From Sinotaia quadrata (taxonomy: Eukaryota > Mollusca > Gastropoda > Architaenioglossa > Viviparidae): DNA of 64,000 bases. The DNA lies in assembly GCA_028829895.1 (NCBI GenBank), contig CM054177.1, positions 53,565,164 to 53,629,163 of the forward strand, in the 5' to 3' direction. This document shows, piece after piece, positions 11,403 to 22,705 of the stretch (the first letter of the stretch is position 1; the number at the start of each line of letters is the position of its first letter). The notes under the pieces are model-generated. The model saw nothing but the letters and a program-made list of their open reading frames with translations. It searched no databases and was not told the origin of the DNA. Position numbers and translations under genes: made by a program.

Positions 11403-13730
11403 TGATATTTATGCTAGGGAAAAAACTGTCAACAAATGCAAGAGACAAACATGCACTGGCTAGCTCATATAATGATATTTATTCTGTCAAAATGCTGTGA
11501 TCTCAGATTATGTATTCTCATGCCTAATTTGGAATAATTTGTTTTTATATTTTCAAGATTTTGCACCTGAAAACATTAAATAATATTTTTCAGTTCCTTA
11601 CAAATAGTTTTTCCTACAAGAATAATGTTACAAGAATCACAATGCAGTTGTTGGTATTTTTTTTTAAGTGGACACCCAGCAAAAGAATTATTTTAGATGA
11701 GTAAAATCGTAAAATAAGCATGTTTCTTTTGATTTCAAAATTGTGCTACTTGACTTAAGGATAGCCTTTGTCATCTGCTCTGTATATAGATAAAATAACT
11801 GTCTCATATTTTGTTGAAGAGCATTGTTAATATGCCACAAATTCTAAACATGTGGTCATCTTACCTGACCATGACCTTTAAGAACAAAGGCTGTTGTGAT
11901 GAATGTAGCACAATGAAGCATTCCCCCCCAAGTGAGGTAACTCAATGGAAGTCTGTATTGGGGGTGTTGTATATTTGAGGGAAACTCTCACAGATTAACT
12001 AAAAAGGGACTATTCTAACAGTTTATTTGGAAATTATGATATGAAATTATTACTGTCATTAAAAATTATACTTCACTTTCCTTTAAACTGGAAGTTGCAA
12101 AAGGAACTATAGATCTATACAATATTGATTATCAACAAGAAAATTTGTAGGTTGTTTTAATATATATACTAAGTTGATTAGTTCTCAGAAAGTATCCTTA
12201 ACAGATTATCTTTCCTTTAACTAGTTTAAGTGGACAAATAACATGAGCTAATATCTATAATAATGTAATTGTCAACAAGTGAAAATATTTATGGGTTGTT
12301 GTAATGTCAGTCAAACTTGATAGACATATTCATTGCCAGTAGAAAGTTGAATTTAGTAAATTTCTTAGATCTTGCAGGAGCCTGTAAATTTATTGGATTT
12401 TTCTATTGGACCTAAAGTACACTCTCATGATCTAATGTAGAACTTCCTAATCATATATCATTTCCTTCTGCTTATGTGGATCTGTCCCATACATGTGCAT
12501 ACCTTTGTATTTGTAATTGAGCTAGACATGCTCTTTGCAGGCCATTCTTATTGCTAGTTTAAAGATAGCTACTTATTGCTTAACTTGGCAGAAGTATCAA
12601 AACATTACATCGGCCTATTATAGTTTCTCTACGTTTACTGTGAAGAAGTCTGTGCTTAGAGAGCTCCTGCCAGAAGGGTGCCTATGCATTCTTCATTTGG
12701 ATTTTCTTTTTCTTTTCTTTTTTTTTTTTGAGGGTTAATTTTCACCAGTTTGAAACCATATGTTGATTGACATTTTTATGTATGTGTTTTTAAGTGTCCT
12801 TTTTACAATTGCTAATTTGACATTAGTTTTTGATTGTAGATCATCATCAAAGTGCAGGCAGTATACAAGTCTGTTTATGTTTTCTTAAGTTTCATCATTT
12901 TTCTAAGTTTTTAGTCTGTAGATTAATACAATATCAAGTGCACTTTAAATCCAAATAATATTTGTCTTGGAACAAGATGTGGCAAAATCTGATTATGTGA
13001 ATTTGAGATTCTCAATTGTAGTCAAAGAACTATACAGTTGATTTTAATGCTTATTTATATGTGTGCATATATATATATAAAAGAAGTGTTATTTGTACAA
13101 GTATGATAGAGTCCAAAGCATTGAAATAGAAACAGTGAGATGTCTAAAATTCATGAAAAATTATAAACTGGTCTTAAGGGACTATGGCTGGAGGGAAACA
13201 ACAGCAGAGAATGAAATTACAGATGTGTGAATGAATTAGTGCCCTTAGATGTTTTGTTTGGAGTGGGTCTGCAATGTGTCATGAGGAAGTTATGTGACCA
13301 TGAATTGTATAATGTCAGCATTTTATTAATATGAATTATTAATTTCCTATATGGAGTTAGGTTAAAGTAAGTGAGAACGGTGGGTCAGAAAATGTACAGG
13401 AGAGGTGTGGAAGTTGAGTTTATATGACCTCAGTATTTTGGTTGATTTGAATTATTAAACCTCCATGCTGAACGTAAGGTTAAAGTTCTTGTATAGATCT
13501 CCTGGCATTTGAAATTGAATTGCAAGAGTAGCAATGAGATGGTGCAATAAAAAAATTGTTTGTTCAGACACATTTGAAGCATAAGGTTCTTGCCACTGTG
13601 CACATGGGTCTAAGTCAGGAAATAGAACTGTAAAAAGTGTAATCTATTCTTTTCTGGAATAGACCAAATGAACATAAATTCACATCAAGTATATATATTT
13701 ATTTATATTTTAAATATTTCAGTATTTTTT

Positions 13731-13994
13731 TTATTTTTAAAAACAACCTGGCAAAATTAAAGCAACCAGCACATTATATAAATGTTGCTATTTTAGTGGT
13801 GAAAGGGAAGTATCATAGTGATGCATGAAATAACTACATATTGGAGTAAAGTGGCTAAAATGTTATTTTTAAAAACAACCTGGCAAAATTAAAGCAACCA
13901 GCACATTATATAAATGTTGCTATTTTAGTGGTGAAAGGGAAGTATCATAGTGATGCATGAGATAACTACATACTGGAGTAAAGTGGCTAAAATG
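13731..13994. repeat. 132-bp near-perfect tandem duplication
   Basis: The segment from 'ttatttttaaaaacaacctg' to 'aaagtggctaaaatg' occurs twice in a row (13731-13862 and 13863-13994) with only a few differences (for example gaaataact/gagataact and atattgg/atactgg), so the duplication is recent. Confidence 0.9.
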
Positions 13995-14220
13995 CTCTGG
14001 GCCATAACCTGGTCAAGGCTGTTACTTTGATCTGTACACAGGTATGCAATAGCACGAAGCATTAATGCAAAGAATGTTTTGCTTTTGCCAAGCAATGTAT
14101 CTGCAACACAAAAGAGTACTTCTCTGGGCCTAGGCTGTTCTGCATACAGGTATGCAAAAGCATGAAGCATTATTGCAAAGAAAGTTTTTATTTTGCCAAG
14201 TGATATATCTTCCAACATGA
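13995..14220. repeat. Two diverged copies of a ~115-bp unit, also seen at 44.9 kb
   Basis: 'ctctgggcc...ctg...acaggtatgcaa' and 'agcatgaagcattattgcaa' recur twice (13995-14115 and 14125-14220) with drift. The junction text 'gtggctaaaatgctctgg', followed by 'gtcaaggctg', reappears at 44888-44925, showing an interspersed component. Confidence 0.6.
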
Positions 14221-14300
14221 AAGAGTGTCTGACTGGCCCTATGTAATGCCATCAAACTGATGTTTATTTGTTATTAAAATGTTTTTCAATTCATTACACT

Positions 14301-14480
14301 ACTACTGGAACTTGAAATTTACTATATAACCAGAACATCCAGTACTATTGGAACTTGAAATTTACTTTATAATCAAAACATTACAATACTATTGGAACTT
14401 GAAATTTACTATATAACCAAAACATCCAGTACTATTGGAACTTGAAATTTACTATATAACCAGAACATCCAGTACTATTG
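14301..14480. repeat. Minisatellite, about 4 copies of 44-46 bp
   Basis: The unit contains 'ctattggaacttgaaattta' and 'ctatataaccagaacatcca'. Four consecutive copies differ at a few positions. Confidence 0.9.
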
Positions 14481-16686
14481 ATTTGGTTTATATATAGGGT
14501 TAATAATATAGATTCCTCTTCACTTGGTTTTTAATGGAAGATATATCAGCTGTGTTACAGTATATTTAATTAAATGCTATTGGATTACAATGTGATAGAA
14601 ATATCAGTAGGGTAACTACCACTAAGTTCCTAGATTGTCAGCACAAGTGTTGACACAGTGTGAAAATGTATAGATGGATAAAAATGTGTGTGTGTGTGTG
14701 TGTGGAGGGGGTTGTATACATATGTAAGCATGCTTAATCTTGGACTTGAGTTATGCTATTAGACTTGTTTCCCTTGTTACTCTGTAAATTCAATGGCTAG
14801 GGTTGGGCGTACTTGTGAAAATATGTACATACAACAGACACCCAAGGGTGAAAATAGCTAAAAGTTTTAATTTTACTACACAGGTAAGAAAATAATATGT
14901 ACAGTAACCTGTACACTAATGGTGTAACAAATACCTTTACAGTTTCTTCTTTTTACAGCATGTTGCAATGTTTATTTTATTATTTTGAAATTATCTGAAT
15001 GCATGAATGCGCAAAATTAATGATAATTAATGTACCTTCAGGAATGGTGATGTTTCTAAGCCACCTAAGTGCACTGGCTTATTATATAAGTGTTATAAAA
15101 ATTAGTAAATGTATTTAATTTTAGATTTATAAGTATCAAAAAAACTAAAGTACAAGAAAATTTCCTCTGCCCAAACTTTGACAAATGACATTATAATTAC
15201 ATAGTATGACACTATAGATGTATTTTGAGACTGCTTCTTCTGACATTTTGATAATATAGTTGTTTGCATAGATAAGCAAAGGATTTATGACTGAACATAT
15301 GAAGCGTGAATTCTTTTCACTCATTTTCTAGCGTCTGCATGCTTGTGATTAGCCACATTATCTTCAGATTGTTATTTTAATAAATAATTTTGTTTCTTAT
15401 TGTAGGTGCACATCTGTTCTGTTGTCAATTACTGAATAAGCTTAAGGGTGGTTGATGCTTTTTTTTTTCATCTGTGGTAGGAGCTTAATAAATTAACTAA
15501 TTAATACAAACACTTAAAATGATTTCACCTGAAATTTTCATTAGTGACAATCTAATTAATTATACCTGAGATTTATTAGTCAATGAGAGTAATTATTAGG
15601 ATCTGATTTATGATATGAAAGGTGAACATCTATTTCAGACCATCTGACCAAGCCTAGCTCACATACAGGAGACTAGATAATTAATATAATAAAGTTATTA
15701 TGATTTTTAATAAATATGAATGCCTTTTCATATAGCGTAAATTAAAAAATTTTACAGTAGTTTGAAACGCTTTTATGATCATGCCATCAAGTAAAAAAAA
15801 TGTTACAATGATGCAGGGAAATGTGTATTTGAAAGACAGGTTAACTTGTGACTATTTTGTCTTCAATTAGGAGGAAAAACCTGTGAGTTTCATTTGCAAG
15901 AAAATTATAAAAGTATAATGTGAAACAATTATGAGATGATTTACATCCAATTGGACCAGGTTATTGGTGATTAAAGTGATCAAAAGATGGGGACTGCTTG
16001 TTCAAAAACTGTAATATTGATTACAGGTGCTGATAGTTGTGTTGCATTTAGAAGAAATCGTTTCTTGTATGGTCATATAAAATTATAATGCAGCATTTCA
16101 GTATACCAGCTTGCCTCAAATGACAGTATCACAGAAAATAGGAGAGATTTGTAAATACCTACACAGTCGATTATGTTCATAAATGCACATCTTTATATTT
16201 AGAAATGAATCTCAAGTACTACCTACTGTATATACAGTTGTTTGCTGGAAAATCCCATTAATCTCTCAGTAAATAAAATAAACAAATAAAAAAGATGTGC
16301 CTTTTGCATACCCAATTATAATAATACCTGTACTTATTTGTTTGATATTTCAGTCCTTAAATCATACCCAGAATGCTGAATGGTCCTTATCACTCACAAG
16401 TTTGGGCACTCCTGAACTGACCAGTATTTTTTAGCCATATATATGATGCACAGTTATCTTGCAGTTTGACTTTAATTATTTTTTGTATAATACTATAGAA
16501 TCAATGACTTTTAAACTTAAAATACTTCATTCAGTGGTGTAACTATGCCCCTGCAATGCTTGGGAGTCTTTCAGCAGAAAGACCCCATATTTATTCCTTC
16601 AAAGAAACAATGTAATTAACATTTGAAAAATAATACACATAATACACATGGGTGCACAGCAAGCTGATTCTCTGTGGAGCAAAGAG

Positions 16687-16731
<45 letters not shown>

Positions 16732-17894
16732 TAGAGAGAAATTAAGGGGGGGGCCTTCAGAGGTTTTGCAGGAGAGACCAGTAGTAGTTACACTACTGAC
16801 TATTTTAATTTACACATGCCACCTGAGAAAACACCACATACCACCTAGATACAATTCATGCATCATACTACAGAGGTACAATAAAACTAGTTCAACAGTG
16901 CTAGCAAGATACATCTCATGACACTGCTAGCGAGTGCTACCTAAATATAAAACACATTACTAACGTACACCATTTGTGCATTTTTAAGCAGTTGTAGATA
17001 CCTTTGGCACTAAAACAGATTATTGTTTCAGTGATGCACTCACAACTGTCTACTAGAATCGGAAAGATTTTATAAATTTGGTGATTAAATAAAGATGTGA
17101 GACTGATAATGCAGAAGACCTGAGTTCAAACCTTGCACGGTCTTTGGGATTTTTCTCACTCAGTCTTCATCCACACTCTTAGCGTGGATCATGAGTGCTG
17201 AGTTTTTTCTTGCTCCACCTTTGTCCACTCAGCCTGGATCATGAATACAGAGCTTAGAAGTCATGACAGCAAACTGAGAAACAGCATTTTCATTCTACAT
17301 CGTCATCATAGCATATTAATGTTCAGAAATGCATACAAGTAAACTGGGGAGGGGGGGGGGCATCTTTCTGATACCTTTACATATTTAAATTTGTCACAGA
17401 TGGTAGAATATTGAATCAGCAATCAAAAGCATATATAAATGCACTCTTTGTCAGTAAGCCACAGGCATGATATAAATTGTACAATAAAGTTAGTCTGAAC
17501 ATGGTTAATTCGACTTTTTACTGACATTTAGTGACAAGACACAACAAAGAAAGATTCCCTTTTAAAGCATTGTTTATTTAAGCAAGAATTGATTTAAATT
17601 AGTGATTAAATTTTCTGTGACGTGAAAAGTGATTAAATTTCTCATTAAAAACAGCAAATGGTTGCAGAACTATAAATAGGAGAATGATAATCAAATCATT
17701 TTTGTTTCTTTAAATTTTCTACACATGCTGATATCTATATGTATTATTAAAAATGAATTTGTTTACCCTGCTATAACATATCTGATTAAAACAATTTTAA
17801 TATTTAACCAAAATTAACTCTTACCCAGTCTGTGTGAATTGAGATTGACTGTGTGCTGCCATAGCTAAATGACTTTGCTAGGCTCATTCCAAAA
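14481..17894. other. Intergenic, largely unique
   Basis: It contains a short (TG)n at 14687-14703, a (TG)20 tract at 16691-16730, and a segment near 17115-17140 with a box-B-like string (gagttcaaacc) that could be a relic of a tRNA-derived SINE. No exon or RNA gene could be supported. Confidence 0.4.
16691..16730. repeat. (TG)20 microsatellite
   Basis: Uninterrupted TG dinucleotides, preceded by a short GA run and followed by 'atagagag'. Confidence 0.95.
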
Positions 17895-18245
17895 TTACCA
17901 AAACTAAAAATAATGTATGGTGAGATGATGGTTGTTTGGGGACAACATTTGTGGTGACTAAAAATAATGTATGGTTAGATGATGGTTGTTTGGGGACATT
18001 TGTGGTGACTAAAAATAATGTATGGTTAGATGGTTGTTTGGGGACAACATTTGTGGTGACTAAAAATAATGTATGGTTAGATGATGGTTGTTTGGGGACA
18101 ACATTTGTGGTGACTAAAAATAATGTATGGTTAGATGATGGTTGTTTGGGGGCAACATTTGTGGTGACTAAAAATAAAGTATGGTGAGACAGAGGTTATT
18201 AGAACATTTGTGGTGACTAAAAATAATGTATGGTGAGATGGTGGG
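17895..18245. repeat. Minisatellite, unit about 52 bp, left part of a split array
   Basis: About seven copies of 'tggtgactaaaaataatgta' plus 'tggttagatgatggttgttt' plus 'ggggacaacattt' run from 17895 to 18245. Some copies lack 3-6 bp. The array resumes at 19656 after a 1.4-kb insert. The open frame through it is a by-product of the repeat. Confidence 0.9.
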
Positions 18246-19655
18246 TGGTGGTGGTGGCTACTTGACGTCACGAAATACACAACAATTTTTGAAGTCGTCG
18301 CTCCATTAGCTCGTGTACAGCCCCCAGAGGTTCAAACCTCACATTTAAATGATAAACAGGACAGACTAACAAACACACTGACAACGGACAGACAGACAGA
18401 CGCTATGGCTACAATAAATGAATTCTACACGAACGAAAAGAACAAGAATTGACACAAAGCCAATGAACATTAATAAAATATTTAATAATATTAACATTAA
18501 TAAAAAATGTTATTCCTTTTAATTAGTTTCTTTATTTATATAACAATATACTGCAATTATATTTACGCTGAGCACCAAGCTCGAAATCTAATCAGAGAAA
18601 TTAGCTTCCCCTTAACTGTCTCTGAATCTATGGTTTCTTTTTAAAGTTCGGACAAGTTCCCGATTTCCTTAAAGAGTTAATATATGTCGTTGCACACTCC
18701 TGGCCAAAGTACTTCGTTACTTAACTGGGAGGAGTTGAATAGTGCAGGAAGTGTCCCAGGTTGATCACACAGCAACCTCAGTATCAGGTTGATCACACAG
18801 CAACCACAATAGCAGGTTGATCACACGGCAACCTCAGTATCAGGTTGATCACACGGCAACCTCAGTATCAGGTTGATCACACGGCAACCTTAGTATCAGG
18901 TTGATCACACAGCAACCACAGTAACATATACGAAGAATAAAATCCTGCAATTTATAATAAAAGGGCTCAGAGACTACTAATATTAATTTTCCTATATTTA
19001 CTAATTAAAAGCTAATCATTTCTCTGAGTACAATATCACTAACCTGAAATAGAATGAATTAGTTTTACATATCAATTTTTTTATCAAATGACATTCTATA
19101 CATTAATTATTAATTTAAAGTGATGTAAAAGCAGCCAGCTTACCTTTCGTTTTCGGCGAAAAACCAAGGATTAAAGAAAAACTGTAACGGTGTAATTATA
19201 CACTTTATTATCAAGCCTTCTGGCTGATCCACTCAGATAATTTTTAACTAGGTATTAAAATCTGGGCTATTCCGACACTCTCGATCAGGGAGTCCTTGTT
19301 GTGGAAAATGCAAAGTGGGTGGGAGATTTTCCTTATTTATAGTTTTTGTTTTGTTTGTTTTTTTCTGACCTCAGGGTCCATTCTCCATTCAACTCCTACG
19401 CTAAGGTCACACTTCCTTCCTACGTGTTTATTTGACAGGTCCGACTTCCGGACTGACCCAGAAAACCATCCGGCCCTGCCTCTCATTGATGATGCAATAC
19501 GTGCGTCATCCGTACAAGCTTGTTTTAAACTATCATATTTAGATCTAGTTTTCTCACTTATTCTTTTCGTTTAAAATTGTATTCTTTCCTATATTTAATT
19601 TTTAATATTTATAACTGGGATTCGGGCGAGATTTACAGAAGATCCTGACAGGTGG
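18246..19655. mobile_element. 1.4-kb insertion in the minisatellite, possible solo LTR
   Basis: The repeat array stops near 18245 and resumes near 19656. The sequence between them has a different character, with CpG-containing GC-richer blocks at 18260-18420 and 19260-19510. A candidate element runs from TGACGTCA at 18263 to a CA at 19650, the TG...CA form of an LTR, but no target duplication is clear because the flanks are GGTGG repeats. No transposase or Pol reading frame was found. It contains the 28-bp minisatellite listed separately. Confidence 0.5.
18757..18924. repeat. Minisatellite, 6 copies of 28 bp
   Basis: The unit contains 'caggttgatcacac' followed by 'agcaacctcagtat'. Six tandem copies differ at one to four positions. 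It is nested in the 1.4-kb insertion. Confidence 0.95.
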
Positions 19656-19755
19656 GTGCAAACGTTTGTGGTGATTGAAAATAATGTATAGTGATGTGGT
19701 GGTTATTTGGGTGGGGGAAACATTTGTGGTGACAAAAAATAATGTATGGTGTTGG
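19656..19755. repeat. Resumption of the 52-bp minisatellite
   Basis: Two more diverged units with 'tttgtggtgattgaaaataa' and 'tttgtggtgacaaaaaataa' follow the insertion, showing that the array once was continuous with 17895-18245. Confidence 0.8.
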
Positions 19756-20399
19756 TGTGTGTCAATGTCAAATACATACGCTTGGAAAGGTAGGAGGAGG
19801 GAAAAAAGTATGTCAAGCCAGATAGGGTGAGATATTTCAAAAACTGCTGATGTTCGTGTAATTACTATATGGGCGGTTTCTTAATGTGCTATGTATTTTA
19901 AGTAAATACATTAACGTAATCTTGATTAATTTGTGAATCTTGCATGTTCAGTATTCTACTACATTACATTGTGTCTAATATTTTGAGAAAATAAGAAACT
20001 TAACCATTGACAGTAAATGTAATATTCTGCTTTGCTATAATATACTTTATATGTTTTATCAAAAAACATCCATTAAGTATAATATTTCAATGTATTATTT
20101 GTGCATAGTACCTTACCCTCAGCAATAAATGCAGTATCTTGCTATATTAATGATGCATTGTATAATCAGAGAGCATCAGCCCTAACCAAATGTCCACTGG
20201 CCCAAAACTTACTTTTCATCGATCAGAGGGTTTGTGTCGAGACATTTAACCGAATTGCATGTACCACTTTTGGGTTTGTTACAAGAAATAAACTGTTCTG
20301 GATACTGACAACACACCTTGAGCCATTGAATTCATCTAATGATTCTAATCTTTCATCATCAGACATCTGTTCTTTTTGCCCTTTGATTTCTTCGCCACA

Positions 20400-21110
20400 G
20401 GCGAACATGGAAACATTGAAGATATATTCAAACCTTCCCGTCAGTATTATACTATAAATATTTCTTTGTAGTTGAAACATTTGGAATATGGTAGCATTTA
20501 TACTTGGCAATGGAAACATTTGAGATAGGTAATATTTGAGGCTTCCAGTCCGTGTTACACTATAAATATGTTTTTGTGTTTGATAATGGAAACATTTGAG
20601 ATACGGTAATATTTGAGGCCCGCCAGAATTATACCATAAATATTTCTTTATGCTTAGTAATGGAAACATTTGGGACAGTAATATTTTAGTCTTCCATTCA
20701 GCATTTTACTCTTAAGCACTTCTTTGTTTGACAGTCTCAGCATTTGGGACATAGTCTTCCTTTCAGTATTACACACGTAATACTAATTTGTGCTCGACAA
20801 TCTCAACATTAAGGATTCGATGATACTGGAGTCCAAGACTAAGAGATATCTAGATAAATGTTGGAGTCTTTCTTTCAACATTACACTGTAAGTACTTCTT
20901 TGTGCTCAGCATGTAGGGTACAGTGATATTGGAGGTTTCTTTTCTGCATTACACACTTAATACTTCTTTGTGTTCGACATTTTTAACATTTGGGATACGG
21001 GAATCTTTAAGTACTTCTTTGTGTTCGACATTTTTAACATTTGGGATACGGGAATCTTTGAGTACTTCTTTGTGCTCGACAATCTCAGTATTTGGGACAC
21101 GGCAAGCTGG
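20400..21110. repeat. Degenerate tandem repeats, unit about 55-80 bp
   Basis: Repeating phrases are 'ggaaacatttgagata', 'tttgggatacgggaatcttt', 'agtacttctttgtgttcgac' and 'attacactataaatatt'. The best-preserved pair is at about 20955-21065 (55-bp unit). The open frames on both strands here follow the repeat period and are not supported as genes. Confidence 0.75.
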
Positions 21111-21289
21111 TTCACTCTTGTTTTGACTTTGCTGATAAGCCGATCGTGTTGCAAGCTGTCTATTCGATAAGGAATTTTAAAATAATATTTTTATTATTAA
21201 GAGTAGCCTGTCACTGTTCGAACTGCCTTATACTTTTGCACAAAAAAATTATATAGGCAAAGTGTTCTGATGCCTGCACTTGTCATCTG

Positions 21290-21410
21290 CTGCGCGACAT
21301 TTTGCCGAAAGTTCCGTTTATAAAGTACGTCTGCGTACGCCGGCCTGAGACCCAGAATAAACTTTTCCGTCGGCCTCAGCTAGCAGTAAACAAACAAAAT
21401 CTCCAACAGA
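21290..21410 (+). promoter_or_regulatory. Candidate promoter and first (5' UTR) exon of PIGY/SLC35A4
   Basis: This short block stands out by its CpG content (gcgcgac, gtacgtctgcgtacgccgg, ttccgtcggcc) within AT-rich DNA. It ends with a strong donor, AACAGA|GTAAGT (exon end 21410). It precedes the PIGY/SLC35A4 exon by 1.1 kb on the same strand. No ATG extends in frame to PIGY from here, so if it is exon 1 it is non-coding. This is inferred from composition and the donor only. Confidence 0.45.
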
Positions 21411-22544
21411 GTAAGTTTTGTTTTAGTTTTATATACGTTTGTGTCGCCTCGTAGGCTTACGGCGCACTTCGTAGTTGGTATTGTTTCACTTCACAAGACG
21501 CTGCTTAGCCAATTGTACAAACCATGCGATAGAAAACTCTCACTTCGTTTGTTCGCGTTGGATGATTTTTTTTTTCTCCAATGGTGTTCGCCGATAACTT
21601 TTTAGCTCTGTAGAAACCCGTTGCAGCATTTATTCATTCAGGCATTGTATTTGTAATGAATTTGATCAAGCCACGCCTAAACTGCCTGGTATGGCTTCTA
21701 TCAACGTGCATGTAATTATCAGCCCGAACTGATCGGTTCGCTAAAAGAATATAAAACCCACACAAGGACTGATTTATTAATTATTAGCTTTAGTATATCA
21801 AGATTTATAATAATTTATCAAGGTTTTTTGTAATTATACTGCCATCTCTAAATATGATTAGGGCCTAAGTTCATGGTCAGTTACTTTCAGCTAATAATTT
21901 ACAATGAAACTCACTGCTTAACTCAGACTGTCAAAAAGATGATAATTATTAAATAGCTTCACTTATAGTGACTACATATGACAGACTTTTTGTTGGTATA
22001 GATAGGTTGCAAATATTGAATTTGAAACATCTATATTCATCTGAAATAATGTGTAAATTCTTGAATTAAATGCATCAATCACATTCAAAAGTTACTTTGA
22101 TTAGGTCTAACTTAACAATATTAAGAACTATTTCTTACATGAAGAACTTGCATTTGTAAAGTTTGTGTGTGAGAGAGAAAGAGCAGAATCATATAAACAT
22201 CCATAAATACATAATTAATGTCTTAATATATCAAACTTTTATTTGCTTTTAATATTATTCAATATTGAATTTATTAATGAACATGGATGCTTTCATGATA
22301 ATGATTTTTACAATTTGTGACTACTAACATGTATTTACTATTTACTGTATTGACAATATAAGTTATAACAGAGAACACACAAATATACATTATACATATG
22401 CACGAATGCTCATAAACACTTAGACATTCACAAGAAAAGTATTTGTGGAATATGACATTGAAAAATTTCATTTTTCTTCTTAAGAAAATAATTTTAACAT
22501 AATCTGTGACACTGAAATATTTACCTTTTTATTTATTTTTTTAG

Positions 22545-22679
22545 GAGAATAATTACACAAAAAGCATTGATACAGCATCATCAACCTATTACCTTCTGCT
22601 GCTTCCATCCACAGTTATTGTTTTGGTCATCACCCTTTTTCTAAACTGGCTCGGGTTGAAATTCTTCCGACACAATTAG
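22545..22679 (+). CDS. PIGY: PIGY, GPI-GlcNAc transferase subunit Y, C-terminal exon (partial)
   Basis: The exon opens after a polypyrimidine tract and TTAG and reads 44 codons to TAG at 22677. The product starts ENNYTKSIDTASS and continues with a hydrophobic segment (YYLLLLPSTVIVLVITLFL). It ends NWLGLKFFRHN. The known human PIGY, 71 residues with two membrane segments, ends WMGIKLFRHN and has the same spacing between the STAS-like stretch, the LLLP turn and the stop, so this is the second half of the family. PIGY is a small ER membrane subunit of the PIGA-containing complex that makes GlcNAc-PI, the first step of GPI-anchor synthesis. The first transmembrane helix and the start codon must lie on an upstream exon, which I could not find between 19.7 and 22.5 kb. 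The same exon continues into SLC35A4 26 bases later. Confidence 0.8.
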   Translation, partial: ENNYTKSIDTASSTYYLLLLPSTVIVLVITLFLNWLGLKFFRHN

Positions 22680-22705
22680 ATTGTGAGAAAGATGAAGAAC
22701 TGCCT

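Noticed and set aside
17100..17145. tRNA or SINE promoter-like box (gagttcaaacc)
   Set aside because: No matching A box at the proper spacing and no cloverleaf could be drawn; kept only as a remark in the intergenic entry.
17936..18187. Open frame with repeated peptide units
   Set aside because: It is purely a translation of the 52-bp minisatellite, whose copies vary by multiples of three here by chance; the array is non-coding on either side.
20101..20669. Overlapping 118- and 148-codon frames on opposite strands
   Set aside because: Both follow the degenerate tandem repeat at 20400-21110; repeated peptide phrases mirror the DNA period, and no family resemblance was seen.
21655..21712. Candidate PIGY first coding exon starting at the ATG at 21655
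   Set aside because: It reads only a short, partly hydrophobic peptide (MNLIKPRLNCLVWLL), and the available donors do not give the TM helix plus FYS-like text expected of PIGY.
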